Positions 8,197-15,124 of a stretch of DNA of 32,511 bases are shown one piece after another (within the stretch, counting starts at the first letter, position 1; each line of letters starts with the position of its first letter). The stretch is from Lachnospiraceae bacterium. GTDB taxonomy: Bacteria > Bacillota > Clostridia > Lachnospirales > Lachnospiraceae. The DNA lies in NCBI GenBank assembly GCA_024682555.1, contig JAIKZD010000070.1:1-32511 (forward strand), given 5' to 3'. The position numbers were made by a program, and so were the translations under genes. A model generated the notes under the pieces. That model saw only the letters and a list, made by a program, of their open reading frames with translations. It had not been told where the DNA came from and did no database searches.

Positions 8197-9405
8197 TCAT
8201 TCATCTCTCTTAACCTGCCGTATATCCGTAATATCCGCCGATATATCCCTGTTCAGCATATGGATAAGTATTTCGTCTCCCCTGGCAAGCTCTGTATCCC
8301 CGGTAACGACACCGCCCTTTTTTTCGATCAGGGCATAACCGCTTTTCAGCCTGCCTAACGGCGATACGGATTCAAGTTTTCCGGCGTACAGGGCCATCCG
8401 GTTTTTATAAAGCGTCAGCAAAGTATTGATCCTGTCGGAAAAACGATCCGAAAGATTTGCAAGATGGAGTCTTTTCTCCCTCAGGATACCCTCGGGACTC
8501 TTTGCCCTGAACCGAAGCAGCAGTTTTTCATATCTGCTTTTCTTTGTGTTAAAAGAGATCAGAAATGCCTTGTTCAGATGAGTCCTGTACTCATCCATCC
8601 GGATGCGCAGTTCCGAAAGATCATACACCGCAAGTTCTGCCGCTGCGGAGGGCGTCGGAGCCCGCAGATCCGCGGCAAAATCCGCTATGGTTGTATCGGT
8701 CTCATGTCCCACCGCCGAAATGACCGGAGTATTGCATTCAAAAATGGCTCTTGCCACGGTTTCCTCGTTAAAAGCCCACAGATCCTCTATTGAACCTCCG
8801 CCTCTTCCGGCTATGATGACATCCACATTCATCCGATCTAAAGTCCCGATCCCCGCCGCTATGGTTTCGGCAGCCCCTTCACCCTGTACCGTTGCCGGAT
8901 ATAATATGAGCTGCACATAGGGATTCCGTCTCCGGGCGACGTTGATGATATCCCGGACTGCCGCCCCTGTTGCCGCCGTAACTATCCCGACGGTCTTTGC
9001 ATACTTCGGGATGGGCTTTTTATACTGCGGCTCAAACATTCCCATTTCTTCAAGCCTTCGCTTTAGCTCCTCGTATCTGGCATACAGGTCTCCCTCACCG
9101 TCAGCGACGATCTGTTTTGCGTAGAGCTGGTATTTCCCGTCCCGGACATATATATCTACCTGCCCCAGGGCGATGATCTTCTGCCCCTCCTTAAGAGTAA
9201 AGGACAGACCGCCCCTGTTTCCCGCAAACATAACGCAGGAAAGGGTTCCGCCTTCATCTTTCATGGTAAAATAAATATGACCCGAGGAGTGGTATTTTAC
9301 GTTTGATACCTCTCCCTTTACGTAAATGGAACGCAGCATATAATCCTGCGTAAACATGTTCTTTATATATGAATTAACATAGGATACAGAATATACGTTT
9401 TTCAT
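8197..9405 (-). CDS. xseA: Exodeoxyribonuclease VII large subunit
   Basis: XseA is the catalytic subunit of exonuclease VII. The N-terminal OB-fold (about residues 1-100, with VKGEVSNVKYHSSGHIYFTMKD split across strands) is followed by the conserved catalytic core containing GIVTAATGAA, IIAGRGGGSIEDLWAFN and SAVGHETDTTIADFAAD, then a helical region. The length of 402 residues is normal. In Bacillus folD lies between nusB and xseA; here the two genes are separated by only 20 bases, so folD is not in this cluster. Confidence 0.97.
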   Translation of the reverse strand: MKNVYSVSYVNSYIKNMFTQDYMLRSIYVKGEVSNVKYHSSGHIYFTMKDEGGTLSCVMFAGNRGGLSFTLKEGQKIIALGQVDIYVRDGKYQLYAKQIVADGEGDLYARYEELKRRLEEMGMFEPQYKKPIPKYAKTVGIVTAATGAAVRDIINVARRRNPYVQLILYPATVQGEGAAETIAAGIGTLDRMNVDVIIAGRGGGSIEDLWAFNEETVARAIFECNTPVISAVGHETDTTIADFAADLRAPTPSAAAELAVYDLSELRIRMDEYRTHLNKAFLISFNTKKSRYEKLLLRFRAKSPEGILREKRLHLANLSDRFSDRINTLLTLYKNRMALYAGKLESVSPLGRLKSGYALIEKKGGVVTGDTELARGDEILIHMLNRDISADITDIRQVKRDE

Positions 9406-9425
9406 AGGTTTCTATCCGGACGGGA

Positions 9426-9866
9426 TCAGTTTTTTTCCGTCTGATCTGAAATGCCTGATAAAACCCCGTTAACAAAGGCGGCCGATTCATCCCGTCCGTA
9501 TTTCTTGGCAAGTTCCACTGCCTGATCTATAGCTACTCCGGTGGGGATGTCGTCATCAAAAAGAACCTCAAACACCGCAAGTCTGAGTATTGTCAGGTCG
9601 GCCTTACCCATCCTGTCCGTAGACCATCCCTTGGATGCCTTGTTTATGATATCATCAAGTTCAGGCAGCATTTCCGATATCTTTTTGTATTTTTCCGTAA
9701 TATAAGCCTCATCAGCCGGCTCGGTAACCATATCCAGGCTGTCATCTTCCGGACCCGACGGTTCTTCAAAATACATTCTTATCTGGTCGGGCATTTCAGA
9801 TCCGGGATTAAATTCGAGCCTGAACAGTAGCCTGAAGAGATGCTCTCTTAAGTCCTGTCTTCTCAT
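9426..9866 (-). CDS. nusB: Transcription antitermination protein NusB
   Basis: NusB, with S10 (NusE), binds boxA RNA and supports antitermination of rRNA operons. The 146-residue protein starts MRRQDLREHLFRLLFRLEFN and has the conserved C-terminal helices with LTILRLAVFEVLFD, IDQAVELAKKYG and FVNGVLSGI. The acidic loop after residue 35 is longer than in short homologues but lies in a variable region. It follows the asp23-like gene by nine bases and precedes xseA by 20, consistent with the same transcript. Confidence 0.95.
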   Translation of the reverse strand: MRRQDLREHLFRLLFRLEFNPGSEMPDQIRMYFEEPSGPEDDSLDMVTEPADEAYITEKYKKISEMLPELDDIINKASKGWSTDRMGKADLTILRLAVFEVLFDDDIPTGVAIDQAVELAKKYGRDESAAFVNGVLSGISDQTEKN

Positions 9867-9875
9867 TTCCGCCTC

Positions 9876-10265
9876 TTATACCTGCTTGGAGGTATCTATC
9901 CCGGCTATTCTGACGCTTACATCGCTCACTTCCAATCCGGTCATGCTCTCGATCGCATTCTTTACTCTCTCCTGTACCTTCTTGCAGGTCACGGGGATGT
10001 TATATCCGTAATCCATGATCAGAGCCATCTTTACGGAAACCACCGAATCCACGACTTCTACGGTCACACCCTTTGAAAGTGTCCTCATTCCGACCTTGCT
10101 CATGAGTTCGTTGGTGATATTTCCGACGGTTGCCGCAACTCCTTCAACTTCGGTTGCTGCAATGCCTGCGATATTAGCAACCACGTCATCGGCGATCCTT
10201 ATCTCGCCTTCAACGCTCTCCGCATTCTTGTACGCATCCTTTTCCATATCGACATCTTTAGCCAT
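9876..10265 (-). CDS. Asp23/Gls24 (YqhY-type) family protein
   Basis: The protein has the single DUF322 (Asp23/Gls24) domain: IRIADDVVANIAGIAATEVEGV, split by turns, then VDSVVSVKMALIMDYGYNIP and a C-terminal VSDVSVRIAGI. In Staphylococcus Asp23 is an envelope stress protein at the membrane. In Bacillus the YqhY paralogue, encoded directly before nusB, is genetically linked to acetyl-CoA carboxylase control. The position here, immediately upstream of nusB, argues for the YqhY type. No membrane segment is visible. AAGGAG stands well placed before the ATG, and an extended -10 promoter lies about 75 bases upstream, making this the first gene of the asp23-to-recN transcript. The exact role in this organism is unknown. 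Confidence 0.9.
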   Translation of the reverse strand: MAKDVDMEKDAYKNAESVEGEIRIADDVVANIAGIAATEVEGVAATVGNITNELMSKVGMRTLSKGVTVEVVDSVVSVKMALIMDYGYNIPVTCKKVQERVKNAIESMTGLEVSDVSVRIAGIDTSKQV

Positions 10266-10338
10266 GATCTGATCTCCTTAATCTTCAATACATTAACTGT
10301 CTGTATTTCTTTGTTCCGTTCTGATCCGTTCATCCATA

Positions 10339-10347
10339 ATTATAACA
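10339..10347 (-). promoter_or_regulatory. Extended -10 promoter of the asp23-nusB-xse-dxs-recN operon
   Basis: TGTTATAAT on the minus strand is a perfect -10 with the TG extension. The -35 region is weak, as is common with extended -10 promoters. A transcript from here would have a leader of roughly 65 bases before the asp23-like gene. The lipoprotein gene upstream ends at 10409, so this is the natural start of the downstream operon. Confidence 0.6.
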
Positions 10348-10408
10348 GATTATTTCAGATTTAATACCCGAAAAATACCCGGTCCGCCTTTTACCGGTCA
10401 TTATCTTC

Positions 10409-11713
10409 TCACAGATCTATCAGGATCTCGTTATGCCCCGGTATCTCCGCATAATTCACGGAAGTATCCACCAGATATTTAAACACCTTCTGCCTGTCAA
10501 AGAGATAATACTTCATATCCGCATAGACCATCTCATCACTGCACTTGATGGTTATGGATGATTCCTTGCTGTTATATGCCCTGATAAAGGCCTGTTCCAG
10601 AGCTTCCTCATCGATAGAGGAAAAATACAGTCCCTCACGTACATAATAATTTGAATCCACGCTGTCACACACGGGAATCGGAACCGGGTTCACTATCTCG
10701 TGGGTAAGCTTTATCTCATCCGTTGTTATGCACAGATAGTCATAATTGATCTCGGAGGGTGCAAACTGCTTGGTTATCTCGCCGGTTTCGCTGTCTCTGT
10801 TTACACGGTTATAGGGTGAATCTCCCCAGGTGGGATCGACATGATAATATTTTCCGTCTATCTTTACGAGATCCCATACATGATGCTCTCCTTCTTTTAC
10901 CGAACCTTCAACAAGAGTGCAGAACACGCCCAGATCATTCAGTATATACTGCATGGCTTTTGCATAGCCCTGACAGATACTCCTTTTACCGACGAAAACA
11001 CTGATGATATTCTGATTATTGGGTGCATTCTTGTCATATTCGGTATTTCTTACGATATACTCATATACCTTCTTTACCCTGGTATACTCATCGGCATCAA
11101 AGGGAATGGTCGCCTCACAGTTTTTTACATAATCATCTATCTTTGGCAGGTAATCCCTGATCTCTTCCTCATCCATTATGTAGGAGCCGCTCATGGCGAT
11201 CTTTTCGGCCACGCCGTTTCGGGTATAGGTCTTAATGGAATACCCCTTGACATAGAAAAGTTCGGGATGATCGATAAGCACACAGCTGAAAGCATGGTCA
11301 ATGATATCCGTATCAAGGGTCGACATGTAAACCTCGGACCTGAAACCTGACAGGATCCCGTAAATCTCGTTGTACAGATCTTTCTCCATGCCATCCTTAA
11401 GGCTCTGGTAAGCATACAGGTTGCTGCCGCTTTTTTCTTTTGAAGTATCAAAGGGCTTGATGCTGTTATCATGGATCTCGGAGGCGCCGATAACATCCTC
11501 CGTCATTTCATCCCTGTCATCGTTATCATAATCATTGATCACGATGATCTCACTCTCATATCCGGATCCGTCGGTCACCTGTTCGGTCGCAGCGGCATCG
11601 GTCTCCGCAGGATCGGTCACGCCCTCCTGCACACCCGCAATATAAGGTATCTGCGCACATCCGTTTAATAGAATAGCGGTTGTTATCGATATCAATAACA
11701 CTCTGTTTCGCAT
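10409..11713 (-). CDS. Lipoprotein with transglutaminase-like (cysteine peptidase fold) domain
   Basis: The N-terminus is a lipoprotein signal peptide: MRNR, a hydrophobic stretch, then LLNGC with the lipidated cysteine at residue 19. A region rich in acidic residues and threonine (about 20-100) looks like a flexible linker. The rest contains a transglutaminase-like core with an apparent Cys-His-Asp triad: Cys in SICQGYAKAMQ (about residue 246), His in EHHVWDLV (about 278) and Asp in YHVDPTWGD (about 293). Such exported proteins may be peptidases or amidases acting on the envelope; the substrate is not known. GGAGAG lies six bases before ATG 11713, better than ATG 11719. It follows prfC by about 21 bases and may be co-transcribed. 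Confidence 0.85.
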   Translation of the reverse strand: MRNRVLLISITTAILLNGCAQIPYIAGVQEGVTDPAETDAAATEQVTDGSGYESEIIVINDYDNDDRDEMTEDVIGASEIHDNSIKPFDTSKEKSGSNLYAYQSLKDGMEKDLYNEIYGILSGFRSEVYMSTLDTDIIDHAFSCVLIDHPELFYVKGYSIKTYTRNGVAEKIAMSGSYIMDEEEIRDYLPKIDDYVKNCEATIPFDADEYTRVKKVYEYIVRNTEYDKNAPNNQNIISVFVGKRSICQGYAKAMQYILNDLGVFCTLVEGSVKEGEHHVWDLVKIDGKYYHVDPTWGDSPYNRVNRDSETGEITKQFAPSEINYDYLCITTDEIKLTHEIVNPVPIPVCDSVDSNYYVREGLYFSSIDEEALEQAFIRAYNSKESSITIKCSDEMVYADMKYYLFDRQKVFKYLVDTSVNYAEIPGHNEILIDL

Positions 11714-11734
11714 AATCATCTCTCCATTTCAGAA

Positions 11735-13327
11735 TCAGTTTTTGCTGAATTCGGACAGCCTGAGTCCTTCATTTCTCTCAAGTGTCATTCCGACACTCCA
11801 GCTATTGATAAACAGTAACAGCGGATTTCCTTTCATATCCTTTATCTTTTTCATGTCCGAGGTCCCCGTAAGATGTTCCACATCCACCTCGTCCTTGTTT
11901 TCTATCCATCTTATATGCTCATAGGGCAGGTTATCCAGTATGATGTCTACATTATACTCGTTTTCCAGCCGGTATTTCAGCACTTCGAACTGCAGAACAC
12001 CGACAACACCCACGATGATCTCCTCGAGTCCGGTATTAAACTCCTGAAAGATCTGTATGGCCCCCTCCAGAGCTATCTGGGTTATTCCCTTTACGAACTG
12101 CTTTCTCTTCATGGTATCCACCTGCCGCACCCTTGCAAAATGCTCCGGCGCGAAGGTCGGTATGCCTTCAAATCTGAAATCGTCCGATCTGCTGCAAAGG
12201 GTATCCCCTATGGAGAATATGCCCGGATCGAACACTCCTATTATATCACCCGCGTAAGCCTCTTCCACTATGTGTCTGTCGGAAGCCATCATCTGCTGCG
12301 GCTGGGAAAGCCTCATTATCCTGTTGTTCTGAACGTGCTTCACTTCCATGGATGCATCATATTTCCCGGAACAGATCCTCATGAAAGCCACCCTGTCACG
12401 GTGAGCCTTGTTCATATTGGCCTGGATCTTAAAGACGAAGGCCGAAAAATCCCTTGTTACCGGATCGATAACGCCGGCATCCGACATTCTCGCAAGCGGA
12501 GGAGTCGTCATTTTAAGGAAATATTTAAGAAACATCTCCACCCCGAAATTTGTAAGGGCGGATCCGAAGAAAACGGGAGTAAGCTCACCTTTTGTCACCG
12601 CCTCCTGATCGAATCCGGCACTTGCCCCGTCAAGGAGTTCGATCTCCTCAATGAGCTTTTCGTATGCTTCCTGCCCGGTTACATCCTTAAGCCTTTCATC
12701 GGATATGTCTATTTCTTCGCTTTTTCCTTCTTTGGTGCCTTTTTCGGTATCGGAATAGGTGATGACCTTCCCTGTCTGCCTGTCATACACGCCCTTAAAG
12801 CCCTTTCCCGAACCGATGGGCCAGTTGACCGGACAGGTGGCTATGGAAAGCTCCTTTTCGATATCATCCAGGAGGTCAAAGGTATCGTTGGCATCCCGGT
12901 CAAGCTTATTGATAAAGGTAAAAATCGGGATATGTCTCATGACACATACCTTGAAAAGCTTCCTGGTCTGAGCCTCTACGCCCTTGCCCGCATCGATCAC
13001 CATAACGGCCGAGTCTGCCGCCATAAGGGTCCTGTATGTATCCTCGGAGAAATCCTGGTGTCCGGGGGTATCGAGTATGTTTATACAGAATCCGTCATAT
13101 TCAAACTGGAGTACCGAGCTGGTTACCGATATACCTCTTTCCTTTTCTATTTCCATCCAGTCCGACACCGCATGTCTCGCAGTAGCCTTTCCTTTTACCG
13201 ATCCGGCAAGGTTTATGGCGCCTCCGTACAGGAGGAACTTCTCCGTCAGTGTCGTTTTTCCCGCATCGGGATGCGAGATTATCGCAAAAGTCCTTCTTCT
13301 TTCTATTTCTTTCCTGATATCACTCAT
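11735..13327 (-). CDS. prfC: Peptide chain release factor 3
   Basis: RF3 is a translational GTPase that recycles RF1/RF2 from the ribosome after termination. The 530-residue protein has the G1 loop HPDAGKTT at residues 19-26, DTPGH at 86-90 and NKLD at 140-143, followed by the RF3-type domains II and III, including the conserved LQFEVLKYRLENEYNV. RF3 is distinguished from EF-G by its length and by the start IRKEIERRRTFAIISHPDAG. It lies between deoB (61 bases upstream) and the lipoprotein gene. The ribosome binding site is not strong: the best purine run, GAAAGGAAA, is rather far from the ATG. Confidence 0.96.
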   Translation of the reverse strand: MSDIRKEIERRRTFAIISHPDAGKTTLTEKFLLYGGAINLAGSVKGKATARHAVSDWMEIEKERGISVTSSVLQFEYDGFCINILDTPGHQDFSEDTYRTLMAADSAVMVIDAGKGVEAQTRKLFKVCVMRHIPIFTFINKLDRDANDTFDLLDDIEKELSIATCPVNWPIGSGKGFKGVYDRQTGKVITYSDTEKGTKEGKSEEIDISDERLKDVTGQEAYEKLIEEIELLDGASAGFDQEAVTKGELTPVFFGSALTNFGVEMFLKYFLKMTTPPLARMSDAGVIDPVTRDFSAFVFKIQANMNKAHRDRVAFMRICSGKYDASMEVKHVQNNRIMRLSQPQQMMASDRHIVEEAYAGDIIGVFDPGIFSIGDTLCSRSDDFRFEGIPTFAPEHFARVRQVDTMKRKQFVKGITQIALEGAIQIFQEFNTGLEEIIVGVVGVLQFEVLKYRLENEYNVDIILDNLPYEHIRWIENKDEVDVEHLTGTSDMKKIKDMKGNPLLLFINSWSVGMTLERNEGLRLSEFSKN

Positions 13328-13388
13328 TTTTTATCTGGTATTTCCTTTCAGACCGGTATATTACGCTATCCGGCACCTTTATATCGGT

Positions 13389-14555
13389 TCAGTGCACAAA
13401 CAGCGAAGTCCCGTCCACATGCCCTTTCACACCGAGGATATCAAGAACCGTGGCACCTATATCGGAAAAAGTCTTTCTGGTCCCGTAATTAACGGGGTCT
13501 ATTCCCTTCCCGTACATCAAAAAAGGAACGTATTCTCTTGAATGATCGGTCGAAACCGTAAATCCGGGATCACACCCGTGATCGGCCGTTATCATCAGAA
13601 CATCGTCATCTCTCATCAGGTCAATGATATCCGGAAGTCTGTCATCAAAATATGCAACAGCCTTTGCATACCCGTCCACATCATTTCTGTGGCCGTATAA
13701 CATATCATAATCCACAAGGTTCACGAAAAGGATCCCGTTAAAATCCTTCTTCATGTATTCTTCCGTTCTGTCTATACCATCGGCATTGTTCTTCGTGTAT
13801 ACATATTCCGTGATACCGGTCCCCGCAAATATATCATTGATCTTTCCGACACCAATGCAGTTCAGTCCGGCGTCTTTGATATGATCAAGCATCGTTGCCC
13901 TGGGCGGTACCAGGGAAAAATCATGTCTGTTGGAGGTTCTTGTGTAATTTCCGGAAGTCCCGATGAAAGGCCTTGCTATAACCCTTCCGACACCATGCTT
14001 CCCGGTCAGGATATTCCTTGCCATCCTGCAGTACTCATAGAGCTGCTCCGGCGGGACCACATCCTCATGGGCAGCGATCTGGAACACTGAATCTGCCGAG
14101 GTATATACGATCAGATCCCCTGTCCTTACATGTTCATCGCCGTACTCGTTTATTACTACCGTACCCGAATAGGGTTTATTACACAGCACACCCCTTCCCG
14201 TCTGTTTCTTAAACTCATCAAGCACTTCGTCGGGAAAGCCCTCCGGATAAGTGGGAAGAGGTTCTCCGGATATTATCCCTGCTATCTCCCAATGGCCTAT
14301 CGTAGTGTCCTTGCCGGCGGAAGCTTCCTGCATCCTTGCAAAGGCTCCGATGGTAACATCTAAAGAGGGCGCATAATCGACCCCGTCTATATTGAACAGG
14401 CCGAGTTTTGCAAGATTATCGGCCTTAAAAAAGCTGCTGCCGTAACAGGACCTCATCGTATTTGATCCGACATCCCCGAACTTATCGGCATCAGGGGCCT
14501 CTCCGATCCCAAAACTGTCCATAACTATAAGGATGACTCTCTTACCAGATCCCAT
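13389..14555 (-). CDS. deoB: Phosphopentomutase
   Basis: DeoB interconverts ribose 1-phosphate and ribose 5-phosphate (and the deoxy forms), linking nucleoside salvage to central metabolism. It belongs to the alkaline phosphatase superfamily: the metal-site Asp is in VILIVMDSFGIGEAPD near the N-terminus, the phosphorylated Thr is expected in AGKDTTIGHWE, and the second metal cluster is in TADHGCDPGFTVSTDHSREY. ATG at 14555 has GGAGG seven bases upstream and gives 388 residues; the upstream in-frame ATG at 14588 lacks such a site. No other nucleoside-salvage gene (deoC, deoD, pdp) is adjacent. Confidence 0.96.
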   Translation of the reverse strand: MGSGKRVILIVMDSFGIGEAPDADKFGDVGSNTMRSCYGSSFFKADNLAKLGLFNIDGVDYAPSLDVTIGAFARMQEASAGKDTTIGHWEIAGIISGEPLPTYPEGFPDEVLDEFKKQTGRGVLCNKPYSGTVVINEYGDEHVRTGDLIVYTSADSVFQIAAHEDVVPPEQLYEYCRMARNILTGKHGVGRVIARPFIGTSGNYTRTSNRHDFSLVPPRATMLDHIKDAGLNCIGVGKINDIFAGTGITEYVYTKNNADGIDRTEEYMKKDFNGILFVNLVDYDMLYGHRNDVDGYAKAVAYFDDRLPDIIDLMRDDDVLMITADHGCDPGFTVSTDHSREYVPFLMYGKGIDPVNYGTRKTFSDIGATVLDILGVKGHVDGTSLFVH

Positions 14556-14597
14556 ATTATATCCTCCGATCGATGATATATGATACACAATGTAAAG

Positions 14598-14603
14598 ATT
14601 CTA
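14598..14603 (-). promoter_or_regulatory. Putative deoB promoter (-10 element)
   Basis: TAGAAT on the minus strand, preceded by TGG (extended -10 arrangement), lies about 43 bases upstream of the deoB start. The -35 region is not convincing. Confidence 0.4.
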
Positions 14604-14627
14604 CCACAGATCGGTTAATTTTTCCAT
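14601..14627 (-). other. Possible eight-codon leader ORF upstream of deoB
   Basis: An AAGGAG motif is followed, at a plausible distance, by ATG and an eight-codon frame encoding MEKLTDLW, then TAG. It would only be translated if transcription starts upstream of the deoB -10 at 14598-14603, with which its stop codon overlaps. It may be a chance match. Confidence 0.2.
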
Positions 14628-14801
14628 TTTCACTCCTTATACAGGTATTTTCAATATTCATAACAGTATCGTTTTAATCGCAAAAAAACCCGCCGGCCTG
14701 TAATTTATTTCTTGTTTAGTTTTATAACACCGGATGCGCGAAATTGTCTGACAACTTTCGGCTTTTACCTCCTCAAAGCTAACAAAAAGATGTATACAGG
14801 G

Positions 14802-14868
14802 TTTTCCACTTTTTTCTGATCCATCTCATTCAAAACTGATGTAATCTGTTTTATCCACATTATCCACT
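14802..14868 (+). promoter_or_regulatory. DnaA-box-like 9-mers, forward group
   Basis: TTTTCCACT (14802-14810), TTATCCACA (14851-14859, perfect consensus) and TTATCCACT (14860-14868) all lie in the same orientation. The last two abut with no gap, a 9-base period. Confidence 0.6.
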
Positions 14869-14954
14869 CGGTAAAAGTCCGTATTTTTCGTCATTTTATT
14901 ACAACAATCAGAAATCCTCCAGAGTTTAAAACAGGAATTAATATTTGCGGGTAT

Positions 14955-14963
14955 TGTGGATAA
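14955..14963 (-). promoter_or_regulatory. Perfect DnaA box, inverted
   Basis: TGTGGATAA is the exact reverse complement of the consensus TTATCCACA. It lies about 87 bases from the forward pair and is oriented towards it. A much weaker partial match (TGTGGTTTT) is at 14975-14983. Confidence 0.6.
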
Positions 14964-15042
14964 CTTTCGAAAAATGTGGTTTTATGGCGCATGCTTTTTA
15001 TATGATATGGCATAAAAAATCCGCCGTAAAACTAATAACAGC

Positions 15043-15079
15043 AAAAAAATACACCGGTTTTTTAACCACCGGTGTATTT
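15043..15079 (-). terminator. Rho-independent terminator of pnp
   Basis: A perfect 12-base inverted repeat, AAATACACCGGT (15047-15058) and ACCGGTGTATTT (15068-15079), is followed on the minus strand by a run of seven T (15043-15049). It lies about 45 bases after the pnp stop codon. It ends the pnp transcript and insulates the deoB region. Confidence 0.9.
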
Positions 15080-15124
15080 CATCTTCAAGCCTTTGTTTCT
15101 GCGCTTTTGAGCCCTTAGGAGGCT

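Larger units (their letters stand above)
14556..15046. other. Gene-free AT-rich interval between pnp and deoB with DnaA-box-like 9-mers
   Basis: This is the longest non-coding stretch in the window. It holds two perfect DnaA boxes, TTATCCACA at 14851-14859 (plus) and TGTGGATAA at 14955-14963 (the same box inverted). A one-mismatch box, TTATCCACT, is directly abutted at 14860-14868, and a two-mismatch TTTTCCACT is at 14802-14810. The intervening sequence is AT-rich. The deoB promoter occupies the left end. I see no convincing gene of ordinary size on either strand. dnaA and dnaN are not nearby and gene orientation does not switch here, so this is better seen as a DnaA-binding regulatory or titration site than as oriC. 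Confidence 0.6.

Noticed and set aside
11873-13492. Long plus-strand open frame of 539 codons opposite prfC
   Set aside because: It is the antisense of the well-conserved prfC gene, has no recognisable domain or ribosome binding site, and reads through into deoB. The prfC frame carries all RF3 motifs.
14675-14700. Possible terminator (GGCCGGCGGG followed by seven T on the minus strand)
   Set aside because: There is no clean matching upstream arm for a stable hairpin directly before the T run.
14556-15046. Chromosomal replication origin
   Set aside because: DnaA boxes are present, but dnaA, dnaN and other origin genes are absent, and all flanking protein genes have the same orientation, so a bidirectional origin here is unlikely.
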